Assembly (NCBI RefSeq): GCF_006210265.1
Contig: NZ_VCNC01000001.1
Span: 134,843 to 198,842, forward strand
DNA: 64,000 bases
Origin: Desulfovibrio sp. UCD-KL4C
Lineage (GTDB): Bacteria > Desulfobacterota > Desulfovibrionia > Desulfovibrionales > Desulfovibrionaceae
Reading direction: 5' to 3'
The translations under genes and the position numbers were made by a program. The notes beneath the pieces were generated by a model that ran no database searches, had not been told where the DNA came from, and saw only the letters and a list, made by a program, of their open reading frames with translations. This document shows positions 39,859 to 48,273 of the stretch, piece by piece (the first letter of the stretch is position 1; each line of letters opens with the position of its first letter).

Positions 39859-39957
39859 AGTTATTGGGAGGTTATGTGTTTTTGTGTAAAGGGCTGAGGG
39901 GTAGCAATTTTCTGGAAAATTAAATATGAACATGGTATGTTTTTTTAGGAGAAAATA

Positions 39958-40923
39958 ATGGCTACAGCAGAACAAATAAAATCCTTGATTCGATCACATG
40001 TTGATGAAGATAGGGACCGATTTTTAACTATAGCCCTTCAGGTTGCAGCTCATGAAGCCAGGAAGGGGCATTCAGCTATAGCCAACGACATTAAGGGTCT
40101 TGTTGATAAGGCTAAGTCTTCTTCCCCAAAAGTAATTCCTTTTAACCGTGATTTTAATGATCTTGTTTTGGGTTCAACTCCCCACACTAGGCTCGCAGAT
40201 ATTATTCTTGAAAATAGTAAAACCGAGAGAATTAAAAGAGTTATTCTTGAGTATCACAAACAGGATCAACTAAAAAAACATGGTCTGGCAAACCGCCGTA
40301 AAATTCTCTTGGCTGGGCCTCCTGGTACAGGAAAGACTATGACATCCTCAGTTCTTGCTGGAGAATTGAAGCTTCCTTTGTACACCATTTTGATGGACAA
40401 ATTGGTAACGAAGTTTATGGGGGAAACAAGTGCCAAGTTAAGGCAAATTTTCGATATAATTTCATCGCAAAGAGGTGTTTATCTTTTCGATGAATTTGAT
40501 GCCATTGGAGCTGAAAGAGGACGAGAGAACGATGTAGGGGAAATGCGGCGAGTTTTGAATTCTTTTTTACAATTAATTGAACATGATAGTTCCGACAGCT
40601 TGATTGTGGCGGCAACGAATAACGCAAATGTTCTGGATCAAGCATTGTTCAGGCGTTTCGACGATGTACTTTACTATAGCTTGCCAACAAAAGACGAAGC
40701 ATACCATCTGATTAATAATCGGTTGGCTAATTTTAAACCGACTCGAATGGGAAAAGGGCCGATAACCGATGCCGCAAAAGAAATAAGTCATGCCGAAATA
40801 GTTCAGGCTTGCGATGACTCAATAAAAGATGCTATATTATCTGACAAGAACAAAGTGTCCATTAAGGTTCTCAAAAATATGTTGCGAGATCGTCGGTCTG
40901 CATATGGAAATTCTAAATTTTAA
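39958..40923 (+). CDS. ietA: AAA ATPase IetA (defence/addiction partner)
   Basis: This 321-aa AAA protein has Walker A 'GPPGTGKT' (120-127), pore-like 'KLVTKFMGETSAKLRQIF', Walker B 'VYLFDEFDAIG' (D178, E179), sensor 1 'IVAATNNANVLDQAL' and the arginine-finger region 'RRFDD'. The fold is of the FtsH/26S type. It is coupled by a short gap to a subtilisin-like protease. The pair matches IetA/IetS, described as an addiction module on Ti plasmid pTiC58 and reported as an anti-phage module. AGGAG lies 7 bases before the ATG. Confidence 0.85.
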   Translation: MATAEQIKSLIRSHVDEDRDRFLTIALQVAAHEARKGHSAIANDIKGLVDKAKSSSPKVIPFNRDFNDLVLGSTPHTRLADIILENSKTERIKRVILEYHKQDQLKKHGLANRRKILLAGPPGTGKTMTSSVLAGELKLPLYTILMDKLVTKFMGETSAKLRQIFDIISSQRGVYLFDEFDAIGAERGRENDVGEMRRVLNSFLQLIEHDSSDSLIVAATNNANVLDQALFRRFDDVLYYSLPTKDEAYHLINNRLANFKPTRMGKGPITDAAKEISHAEIVQACDDSIKDAILSDKNKVSIKVLKNMLRDRRSAYGNSKF

Positions 40924-40931
40924 GTAGTTTG

Positions 40932-43427
40932 ATGAGTAAAAAACAATTCCCCCACATTTTTCTTCAAGGCAAAGCTGAACGCTCTGGTTACACTCAAAAA
41001 CCTCCCTTTTTTGAAAAGAATATTCCGTTCAAGCCTCGCAGGGAACATGCTAAGTTTTTGAGACGAAAATTTGATCAGGCATGGAGCGAATCAAAAGAAT
41101 TTATGGAGCATCGTTCAGCTGTCGCTCTCCCTACAAGGACAGGGACTTATTTAGAATTTGAAGGGGAGGCAGGTTGTGATTTTCCTGTAAAAAGTCTCGA
41201 AAATATAAAAGCAAATGTTCGCTTACTAAATGTGCATAAAGAAATTCCTCTATTTGAAGATAAACCTGTAGTAAAAGCGACAGTTTACATTCCCGCAGGG
41301 CAAGAGAGAATTTTCATAAGTAAATTAGAAGATTATGAAAATCCAGAAAAGGATGGTAAAAGTCCCAAAAATGCTCCACTTCTAAATTGTATCAATAACA
41401 TCAAGCAAGCTTTCTTAGATTCTTTATGGAGAGACGACTCAGGATTAATGCCACATGATGAACCTGCATGGTGCGAAGTCTGGCTCAAAGGGGATGAGGA
41501 TGGAATTGAACAAGCTTTTAGGGATATTGCGGAGCAGGTCAACCTTCCTGTTCGAGATGGCGTTTTAATATTTCCTGAACGAACCGTTGTAATGGTCAAA
41601 GCCGATTGTAACGGACTTCGTGAGTTAATGGATTCTTCAGATCATCTTGCTGAATTTAGACTAGCTAAAGAGACTGCTGAGTTTTGGACCTCACTAACCA
41701 ACGTTGAACAGCTAGAGTGGGGGCAGAATCTACTTGATCGATTGCGCATAGATTCGGAAGCAAAAGTTGCTGTATGTGTTCTTGATAGTGGCGTTAACAA
41801 TGGGCATCAATTATTAGAACCTCTTTTACATGACGATGATTGCCACAGTGTAAAGCCTAGTTGGGGAACATATGATCATGATCCTCATGGACATGGAACT
41901 CTTATGTGTGGGCTTGCTGGGTACGGCGATTTACAGCGGAAACTAGAAACTGACAATCCTATAGAAATTTTTCATAAGTTGGAGTCTGTTAAAATTCTTC
42001 CTCCTAGCACAGGGCGCCCTACTATCCCTGAGCTGTATGGGCTGATAACGTCTCAAGCGGTGAGCCGAGTTGAAATTCAATCGCCAGATAGAACACATCT
42101 TATGTGCATGGCGGTTGCTTCAACCGATGGTCGCGATAGAGGTAGGCCTTCTTCATGGTCAGCTGCGATTGATGCAATTACATCAGGAGCAGATGACGGA
42201 AATAAGAGGTTATTTATTGTTGCTGCTGGAAATACTGATGAGATGGAAGATTGGAATGCTTTTCCAAATAGTAATATTAAAAATTCGGTTCATGATCCCG
42301 GTCAGTCATGGAACGCACTCACTGTTGGAGCCTATACCGAAAAGGGAAAAATTTATAATGATGACTTGTCAGAATACACAGCCATAGCTCGATGTGGTGA
42401 GATTTCTCCGTATACTACGACCTCCAGAACTTGGGAAGGGACTAAGTGGCCAACAAAGCCAGATGTAGTAATGGAGGGAGGCAACATACTTAAAGATAAG
42501 AAAAATTTTTGTACTATATCAGATGAAACATGCCTGATTTCTTTGAGCCACACACCTCTCGTAAAGCAATTTGATTTATTTTATGCAACAAGTGCAGCGA
42601 CAGCACAAGCTGGTTGGCTCGCAGCTCAGATTCAAACAAAATATCCAGATGCATGGCCAGAAACGGTTAGAGGGTTAATTGTTCATTCTGCAAAGTGGAC
42701 TGAGGCAATGGAGGATAAATTTCTTAAAGGGAACAACAAAGGAAATTATGCTAAGTTGCTACGTACTTGTGGACATGGAGTTCCAAGTTTACAACGCGCC
42801 CTTCGTTGTGCGTCCAACAGGTTAACCCTTATTGCGCAAGAGGCTCTTCAGCCTTTTGGTAAAAAGGATGGCAGGGTTTGTACTAAAGATATGCATGTCT
42901 TTGATCTTCCGTGGCCTAAAGATGTTTTAGCTGATTTGGGTGCGGTAGACGTTACACTTAAAATTACTTTGTCATATTATATTGAGCCGAGTCCTGGCGA
43001 AGTAGGGTGGACAGACCGTTATCGCTACCCTTCTCATACTCTGCGGTTTGCTCTCAATAATCCAGGCGAGTCTAGAGGGGTGTTCGAAAAAAGGTTGACC
43101 ACAGAGGCTTTGGAAGAGGGGGAGAAGCCTGCCACTAAAGAAGATACTGGCCGTTGGACAATAGGTTCAAACCAACGGCATTTAGGATCTGTTCATTCTG
43201 ATATGTTGACAGGAACAGCTGCTGATCTTGCAGATTGTCATCTTATAGGTATTTATCCTGTGATTGGTTGGTGGAGAGGGAGAGCTTGGCTCGGAAAGTT
43301 AGAGAGTAAGGCAAGATATTCGTTGATTGTTTCTCTTTTTACTCCCGCTGAGCATCTTGAGCAGGTCATTGATATTTATACTCCCGTAGCAAATCAGGTT
43401 AGAGTTTCTACAGAAATTCCTATTTAG
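40932..43427 (+). CDS. ietS: Subtilisin-like serine protease IetS
   Basis: This 831-aa S8-family protease starts at 40932, 8 bases after ietA. The catalytic triad is intact: D285 in 'VCVLDSGVNNGH', H321 in 'HDPHGHGTLMCG', S554 in 'YATSAATAQAG', with the oxyanion Asn in 'VAAGNTDEME'. The ~260-residue N-terminal part is not a signal peptide, so it acts in the cytoplasm. The C-terminal 200 residues form a beta-rich domain ('GAVDVTLKITLSYYIEPSP'). In IetAS the ATPase is thought to control the protease, whose targets are unknown. Helices around 30-70 may contact the ATPase. Confidence 0.88.
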   Translation: MSKKQFPHIFLQGKAERSGYTQKPPFFEKNIPFKPRREHAKFLRRKFDQAWSESKEFMEHRSAVALPTRTGTYLEFEGEAGCDFPVKSLENIKANVRLLNVHKEIPLFEDKPVVKATVYIPAGQERIFISKLEDYENPEKDGKSPKNAPLLNCINNIKQAFLDSLWRDDSGLMPHDEPAWCEVWLKGDEDGIEQAFRDIAEQVNLPVRDGVLIFPERTVVMVKADCNGLRELMDSSDHLAEFRLAKETAEFWTSLTNVEQLEWGQNLLDRLRIDSEAKVAVCVLDSGVNNGHQLLEPLLHDDDCHSVKPSWGTYDHDPHGHGTLMCGLAGYGDLQRKLETDNPIEIFHKLESVKILPPSTGRPTIPELYGLITSQAVSRVEIQSPDRTHLMCMAVASTDGRDRGRPSSWSAAIDAITSGADDGNKRLFIVAAGNTDEMEDWNAFPNSNIKNSVHDPGQSWNALTVGAYTEKGKIYNDDLSEYTAIARCGEISPYTTTSRTWEGTKWPTKPDVVMEGGNILKDKKNFCTISDETCLISLSHTPLVKQFDLFYATSAATAQAGWLAAQIQTKYPDAWPETVRGLIVHSAKWTEAMEDKFLKGNNKGNYAKLLRTCGHGVPSLQRALRCASNRLTLIAQEALQPFGKKDGRVCTKDMHVFDLPWPKDVLADLGAVDVTLKITLSYYIEPSPGEVGWTDRYRYPSHTLRFALNNPGESRGVFEKRLTTEALEEGEKPATKEDTGRWTIGSNQRHLGSVHSDMLTGTAADLADCHLIGIYPVIGWWRGRAWLGKLESKARYSLIVSLFTPAEHLEQVIDIYTPVANQVRVSTEIPI

Positions 43428-43429
43428 AT

Positions 43430-43545
43430 CTGCTTTTCGGCAAGGTCAATGTCGTGCCATGTTAGGGCAGCTATTTCTCCGAAATGTAAGCCGCAACGCA
43501 GGGAAATAATACCATGCCATGAGTATGGCCGCGGTGCGGTTTCAA
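43430..43545 (-). pseudogene. Fragment of a tyrosine integrase gene
   Basis: About 110 bases are clearly similar to the integrase at 45937-46050, in the same orientation. Read on the minus strand they encode the remains of the core 'R-FGEIAALTW.DIDLAEK' containing the first catalytic Arg region (here HFGE). Changes and lack of flanking frame make it non-functional. It lies between the ietS stop and the abiEii stop, so the abiE-integrase segment is bracketed by direct repeats. Confidence 0.8.
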
Positions 43546-43546
43546 T

Positions 43547-44479
43547 TCAAACTTCTAAGGATTCCCTCAACTTCCGCACAGCCTCAGCATGCTTAACCGA
43601 ATTCTTCCGTAACTGCTCAATATTATGCAGTTTCCAGCGCACCGCAGGCAGTTGCTCCGCATGGGGAATGCCTAGAAGGCTCCATTTAGGGGAGCCTTGT
43701 TTGACGGACAAGAGAAAGCGTTTGTCCTTTTCGCTTAAGCCGGATTTGATTTCATGAACTAACTGTATGCGAGTTGCTTCAAGTTTTTCTACTGAGACTT
43801 CCGTTCTCGTCATTCCGCGAAATTCTTTTTCATATGGTTCGGCGAGGGGCTGAAAGTTTGGATTCAGTAATTCGGACATGGGGCGATTGTGACCGAGCAG
43901 ATATACAATAAAAGCCTTACGTGTTTTCTCGGAGAGTCCTTCCGTATCAAGAAGCTGTGCAACATCAAATAAGTCGCGTGGGTGCTGGCGATCCAGTGCC
44001 GCACATATCTTGCCTCCGTATAGGTCATGGATGGAAAGGCGGCGTACTTCTACAGCCATTTCAAAACGGCGTTCAACTTCCGGCTGCAATCCTACATACT
44101 CAGTTTCATAAACCGTCCCGCGAATAGTCGCGTTCGGTTCAATTTTCACCATGACTCCATCATAGTTGATGAGGACTTTGGGAGCTGCATTCTTTGGCGC
44201 TGTCAGGTTGACGGAAGCGGTTGGTAAAAGTTCTTCAACTCGTTTCGCCAGTCGTTGCATACTCTCAGATATATCTTGAAGGGCTGTCGACCTATCATTG
44301 ATGGGACAATAGGCAAGATCGATATCAACAGATAGGCGAGGTAAATCCCATAGAAAGAAATTAAGGGCCGTTCCACCCTTTAAAGCAAGGAACGGGGAGC
44401 CGTCTCCGTTTGGATGGTCAAATTCAATCAGGGCTAATACCCTCAGCAGGATACGCACTTGTTTTTCATACTTATTCAA
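43547..44479 (-). CDS. abiEii: AbiEii toxin, nucleotidyltransferase
   Basis: This 310-aa toxin belongs to the AbiEii/AbiGii family of type IV abortive infection modules. It has the nucleotidyltransferase motif 'ALKGGTALNFFLWDLPRLSVDIDLAY' (K34-GG then D52, D54), a further 'VMVKIEPNATIRG' and the conserved 'IHDLYGGKICAALDRQHPRDLFDVAQLL'. It is expected to block translation by nucleotidylating tRNA or a related target. Its antitoxin AbiEi is upstream, overlapping by four bases. All expected motifs are visible, so it should be active. Confidence 0.92.
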   Translation of the reverse strand: MNKYEKQVRILLRVLALIEFDHPNGDGSPFLALKGGTALNFFLWDLPRLSVDIDLAYCPINDRSTALQDISESMQRLAKRVEELLPTASVNLTAPKNAAPKVLINYDGVMVKIEPNATIRGTVYETEYVGLQPEVERRFEMAVEVRRLSIHDLYGGKICAALDRQHPRDLFDVAQLLDTEGLSEKTRKAFIVYLLGHNRPMSELLNPNFQPLAEPYEKEFRGMTRTEVSVEKLEATRIQLVHEIKSGLSEKDKRFLLSVKQGSPKWSLLGIPHAEQLPAVRWKLHNIEQLRKNSVKHAEAVRKLRESLEV

Positions 44480-45252
44480 AATAGTTCCCCGTCATGGTCT
44501 CTGGGTACGGTGATGTTAAATTCTTTATCTAGCATTCCGTTTTTAACGATTTCTCGTTTGCCGGAACCAAGATTTATGTTTTGCCGGCTTAGATGAGTGA
44601 GCCAGCGATGACTGGCATCTTTTGCGAGAAACAGAAAAAGACGTTTAACTTTGATACTGTTGCATTGTTCAAGCAGCGTTTGCATGAGAGCAGGGCGCAG
44701 GGTGCCGAGTCCTTGCATTATTTGCTTGGCTTCATCGAAGCTGATCTTTTGCGGCACATGGTGCAGCAGCTCTAGTATTGCCCGTTCAGGTGCTGATATT
44801 TTTACTTTGAATGTTCCAACGTCATGTTCTGTAAAGCTTGACTCATTAGATTGAGCCAGAAGTGATGTCATGGTGAAGACAATTTTCTGCTTCCAATCAT
44901 AATTTTTGAACCATGCTGGAAGCTTGGTTTTTGGAGTCGCAAACAGAAAGGAGTCTCGCTTCTGTGACGAGATATAGTGAACGTGACCTTGTAATTCCAA
45001 GGCCGTCCGACCTCCCGCATGAATCGGAAGTTGAGAGCTCTGTAGCTGATGCAGCCCGCCAAGCCAGCTAAGCTTATCGTGAGCTTTTGCATAGACTCCG
45101 CGTCCAACAGATACCAGCCAGCCTTGTCTGATGTAATCTCGGGCTAAAGAGCTGTTTACCTGTAACGTGGTAAGTTCGGAAGTATCTTTAATGGTTCCGT
45201 TAGGCCATGTTTGTATAAGGTGGTTTATTTTTGTCCCTCTTGATGTCTGCAT
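44476..45252 (-). CDS. abiEi: AbiEi antitoxin
   Basis: This 258-aa protein has an N-terminal winged helix ('TTLQVNSSLARDYIRQGWLVSVGRGVYAKAHDKLSWLGGL') and a C-terminal antitoxin domain containing 'GRTALELQGHVHYI' and 'VKISAPERAILELLHHVP', both AbiEi family features. AbiEi neutralises AbiEii and represses its own operon by binding inverted repeats upstream of the promoter; a candidate pair of arms lies at 45270-45304. It is translationally coupled to the toxin. Confidence 0.9.
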   Translation of the reverse strand: MQTSRGTKINHLIQTWPNGTIKDTSELTTLQVNSSLARDYIRQGWLVSVGRGVYAKAHDKLSWLGGLHQLQSSQLPIHAGGRTALELQGHVHYISSQKRDSFLFATPKTKLPAWFKNYDWKQKIVFTMTSLLAQSNESSFTEHDVGTFKVKISAPERAILELLHHVPQKISFDEAKQIMQGLGTLRPALMQTLLEQCNSIKVKRLFLFLAKDASHRWLTHLSRQNINLGSGKREIVKNGMLDKEFNITVPRDHDGELF

Positions 45253-45269
45253 AGGTCATTAATTAGCTC

Positions 45270-45304
45270 TTTTTTAAACTAAGATCAATAATTGGTTTAA
45301 AAAA
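45270..45304. promoter_or_regulatory. Inverted repeat upstream of the abiE operon
   Basis: TTTTTTAAAC (45270-45279) and GTTTAAAAAA (45295-45304) form a 10-base inverted repeat 15 bases apart, starting 18 bases upstream of the abiEi ATG. AbiEi proteins repress through such inverted repeats, so this is a reasonable operator candidate; a terminator role is also possible. Confidence 0.5.
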
Positions 45305-45400
45305 AAGCCTGTAAGTGTGTTTTATGGCCATTAACAAGGTGGTAAATTAAACTGCTAGAGGCATGATCAGACCTGTCTGGGTTGTAGTGCGTTTTTAAAT

Positions 45401-45509
45401 TTGTTTGATGGTTGTTTGATAGAAATGCCATTGAAAAGTATTATTTAATTAAAAAGACCATAATATTAGTGTGTTATTGTTCTATAGTTTGTTTGATGGT
45501 TGCTTGATA
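45401..45509. repeat. Two 21-bp direct repeats between integrase and abiE
   Basis: TTGTTTGATGGTTG-TTGATA occurs at 45401-45421 and 45489-45509 with one C/T difference, 88 bases apart, and weaker similarity continues 20 bases further in both copies. They lie directly after the integrase stop, where arm-type binding sites and att sites of tyrosine integrases are often found. No gene is seen in 45253-45546. Confidence 0.65.
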
Positions 45510-45546
45510 AGTGAAGCATTTCAAAGAAAAATAGCATGATATTTTC

Positions 45547-46266
45547 CTATTTTTCCAACACTTCAACCGCCCTTCGCAATCCCTCCGGCGAAAGGTGACT
45601 ATACCGCTGAGTCATCTTGAAATCTTCATGCCCCATTAATTCCTTTACGCTGTAGAGATCTACACTACGCTGAACCAACCATGAGGCGAAGGTATGTCTT
45701 AGGGTGTGAAAGCATACTCGAAGGCGCACGTCTTTGATCCCTTCATTGAACATGGGATCTACTATTTTGCTAAATACATTTGATATACTGGACATTTTTT
45801 CGCCTGTGGTGGACGGGAAAACTAGATCTGAGTTTTGGACATTATGTTTTGCGCGGCGATTTGAAAGCATCACGACTATATCTTCCAGTAAATATGCTTG
45901 GCGGTTAACCTTCCCTTTCGTGTCTCTGATTGAGGTCAGCTTTTCGGCAAGGTCAATGTCATTCCATGTTAGGGCTGCTATTTCTCCGAAACGTAAGCCG
46001 CAACGCAGGGCAAGTAAGGCCATGTCGTGAGTATGGCCGCCGTGTTGTTTAAGTTCAGCAAGTAAGGTTTGAACTTCTTCAGGTGTGAGAAAGCGTTCCC
46101 GGCGGTTGTCTTGCTTGGGAATTGATATTTGCTGAGTAGGACTGTTGCCGTGGACATAGTTATCTCGGCGAGCTTGATTCCAGAGTTGGGAAATAACAGC
46201 GAAGACGTATCTGATGGTTGAGGATGCCCGTTTCTTTTTGAGCAGGGCGTTTGAAATGCTACATAA
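45547..46266 (-). pseudogene. Tyrosine recombinase (integrase), N-terminus lost at the IS junction
   Basis: The frame runs open from the IS boundary (about 46266) to 45547. It includes part of the core-binding domain ('RASSTIRYVFAVISQLWNQARRDN') and the complete catalytic domain: R in 'LRCGLRFGEIAALTW', 'HTLRHTFASW' (H-x-x-R), 'GHEDFKMTQRYSHL' (His and the Tyr nucleophile). The N-terminal arm-binding region and the start codon are missing; sequence beyond the IS does not continue the gene. Internal ATGs would give only the catalytic domain. It was probably the integrase of this element and is now inactive. Confidence 0.85.
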
Positions 46267-46288
46267 AAAACGGACAGCCCATTTTAGA

Positions 46289-47167
46289 TTAGGCAGCTAG
46301 TTTTTGTTTACGGTAATATTCCTGTTCAAATTGTTCCGGTGAAACATAACCGATACCGGCATGTCTCCGTTTCCTGTTGTAGAAAATTTCAAGGTAGATA
46401 AAAATATCCTGCCTTGCTTGTTCTCGAGTTTTGTACGTCGTACGATAAACACGTTCCCTTTTCAGTTTACTGAAAAAATTCTCTGCGACAGCATTATCCC
46501 AACAGTTTCCTCTACGACTCATACTGCTTATACAGCCGAATCTGCGAAGAGCCGATGAAAAAGAAGAGCTAGTGTACTGACTCCCTTGGTCAGTATGAAA
46601 AAGCACATTTCCCGCAGGTCTCCTGTTGCTAATCGCCATATCTAAAGCCTTACAAGCCAACTCTGCATCAACACGGCTGGACATAGCCCATCCCACTATT
46701 TTTCTGGAAAAGATATCCTGCACAACGGCAAGATAGAGCCAGCCTTCTCTTGTCGAGATGTATGTTATATCCGAAACCCATTTCTGGTTTGGCTCGAGAG
46801 CCGTAAAGTTACGAGAAAGAACATTTGGAATGACACTCTTATTTTTAGGTGCTTTCGGGTATCGATGTCTGCGGACCGTTTTAGATTTTAATCCTTCGGC
46901 AGCAAGTAGGCGTCTTATCGTTTCTGCACAGCAATAAAACCCTGTTTTTTCAAGCACATCATGATGAACTTTTCGATGTCCATACACCTTGCCACTATCC
47001 AAATAAGACTGACGTGCTGCCTTAATAATTATTTCTCGTCGTTTCTCCTGCTTGCTAGGAGATCGCTTTTTCCAGTCGTAATAGCCACTTCGACTGACTG
47101 ACAATACTTTGCACAAAGAAACCAAAGGGTAGAGTCCTTCATAAAAGGCTATCCAAGCGTACTTCAA
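46289..47167 (-). CDS. IS3-family transposase OrfB (DDE)
   Basis: This 292-aa integrase-like subunit shows the IS3 helix ('VSRSGYYDWKKRSPSKQ'), 'YGHRKVHHDVLEKTGF' and the catalytic triad: D in 'WVSDITYIST', D in 'FHTDQGSQYTS', E in 'DNAVAENFFSKLKRE'. It begins with TTG and no ribosome site. Expression is expected by -1 frameshift at A-AAA-AAG (47203-47197) in orfA, giving an OrfAB fusion read as '...LKKGSGVLRKRVPLKYAW'. All catalytic residues are present, so it may be active. Confidence 0.93.
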   Translation of the reverse strand: MKYAWIAFYEGLYPLVSLCKVLSVSRSGYYDWKKRSPSKQEKRREIIIKAARQSYLDSGKVYGHRKVHHDVLEKTGFYCCAETIRRLLAAEGLKSKTVRRHRYPKAPKNKSVIPNVLSRNFTALEPNQKWVSDITYISTREGWLYLAVVQDIFSRKIVGWAMSSRVDAELACKALDMAISNRRPAGNVLFHTDQGSQYTSSSFSSALRRFGCISSMSRRGNCWDNAVAENFFSKLKRERVYRTTYKTREQARQDIFIYLEIFYNRKRRHAGIGYVSPEQFEQEYYRKQKLAA

Positions 47168-47448
47168 AGGGACTCTTTTGCGAAGTACGCCGCTGCCTTT
47201 TTTAGGATTTCATTTTCCATGCGAAGACGGGCATTTTCCTCGCGTACTTTTTTCATTTCATCGGCAGCAGAAATGTTTTCAAATTGGGGAGGGAGCCCTT
47301 TCAATTTAGCATATTTTTTAGACCATTGCCGGATTGACCATGAACTACAACCAAGCTGATCCGCTGCTTCATTGAAAGAATATCCTAGATCAGTAACTAA
47401 TTTAACGGCAGACTTCCTAAATTCTTCTGAATACTTTTGATTACTCAT
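47164..47448 (-). CDS. IS3-family transposase OrfA
   Basis: This 94-aa protein has the helix-turn-helix 'SFNEAADQLGCSSWSIRQWSKKYAKLKG' and a leucine-zipper-like end ('KKVREENARLRMENEILKKAAAYF'). It binds the IS ends and regulates transposition. Its last codons contain the slippery A6G run used to make the OrfAB fusion. Confidence 0.93.
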   Translation of the reverse strand: MSNQKYSEEFRKSAVKLVTDLGYSFNEAADQLGCSSWSIRQWSKKYAKLKGLPPQFENISAADEMKKVREENARLRMENEILKKAAAYFAKESL

Positions 47449-47499
47449 GAGCGTTTCTCCTGCATGAGCTGACCTTAACCTCTCGGAGCGTGTCCGTCA

Positions 47500-47771
47500 T
47501 CTATAGAGCAGTTCAATACTGTAGTTAGTAGTTTTTTTTAAACTATGGGCTAGTGTTAGTTTAGAAAAAAGAAATTTAATACAGCTCACATGTATTTATA
47601 TGTGAATATTCGAACTTTTTGATTAGCAATTGATTTTGCAGTGCATGTTTGTATAGATATATCAAATATAAGTGTGCCACGTTGGCGGTTTGTTAGTCTT
47701 CTATCCTGTGTGAAACGGTTAAATGATGGGTCTTTTAACTCGCAGCGAAGGAATATTAGGTTAAGATTGAA
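47500..47771. other. Intergenic stretch after the IS3 element
   Basis: I see no gene, clear repeat or tRNA in these 272 AT-rich bases. The integrase N-terminus is not found here, which implies a deletion at the IS junction. Confidence 0.5.
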
Positions 47772-48013
47772 ATGATAAAGATTCTATTCCGGCTACTTCT
47801 TACCATTAATGTGACCTCACTCTTGGTAATTCTTTTTTGGGTTCAGAAAGGACATACTATGGGGTACTTTTTAGCCTATTCACCCTCCAACTATATGACG
47901 TCCTTAAAACATGCCCAGTAGTTATCCCAAATTTTGTATCCTACTTGATTTATCTGCTAATCCCAATTGTACTGAACATGGTTCAGCATCTTTCTAAGTT
48001 CGCGATTGGGTAA
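47772..48013 (+). pseudogene. Broken two-helix membrane protein
   Basis: The frame from ATG 47772 gives 'MIKILFRLLLTINVTSLLVILFWVQKGHT' (one membrane segment) and stops at 47919. The frame shifted by one continues the same protein: 'VIPNFVSYLIYLLIPIVLNMVQHLSKF', a second membrane segment, to TAA at 48011. The shift is near the AAAA run at about 47906. An ATG directly after that stop (48016, MSSMEEGIW) may start a second lost gene. I cannot name the family; the region looks like the remains of a small operon. Confidence 0.5.
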
Positions 48014-48019
48014 AGATGA

Positions 48020-48262
48020 GTTCAATGGAAGAAGGTATCTGGCATTCTTAATTCCTTAGGACAAGAGAAAATTGACAAGCTGGATATGACTGCACTATTC
48101 AATATACTAATCAAAAATAATATTGGTGCAGATGTTGTTCCAGTTCGTGGGAAATGGGCTGAAGCGGATTCTATGAGTGATGTAGCTGCCTATGAATCTA
48201 AAATCTTACAATTTAAACAACTGAAAACTCGCTGCTCCCATGACTGGCGAGTTAAAAAATAA
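48020..48262 (+). pseudogene. Nucleotidyltransferase, C-terminal remnant
   Basis: The last ~80 codons read 'KIDKLDMTALFNILIKNNIGADVVPVRGKWAEADSMSDVAAYES', the C-terminal part of small sugar or choline-type nucleotidyltransferases (the ending 'g.W.EiDs..Dl..y'). The N-terminal catalytic part is deleted. It ends 11 bases before the methyltransferase gene. In the Campylobacter phosphoramidate cluster a cytidylyltransferase sits beside similar partners; here the remnant cannot function. Confidence 0.75.
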
Positions 48263-48273
48263 AGAGGAATTAT

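Larger units (their letters stand above)
46268..47499 (-). mobile_element. IS3-family insertion sequence
   Basis: The element carries overlapping orfA and orfB. The right end reads inward TGACGGACA (47499-47491); the left end retains ACGGACA (46270-46276), but the terminal TG is not evident. No 3-4 base target duplication is seen, and the integrase on the left does not resume on the right, so insertion was accompanied or followed by a deletion. The size is about 1.23 kb. Confidence 0.8.

Noticed and set aside
45253-47771. tRNA gene as the integration target of the mobilizable element
   Set aside because: I looked for a GGTTCGA-type T-loop and cloverleaf near the integrase and found none; the att site remains unknown.
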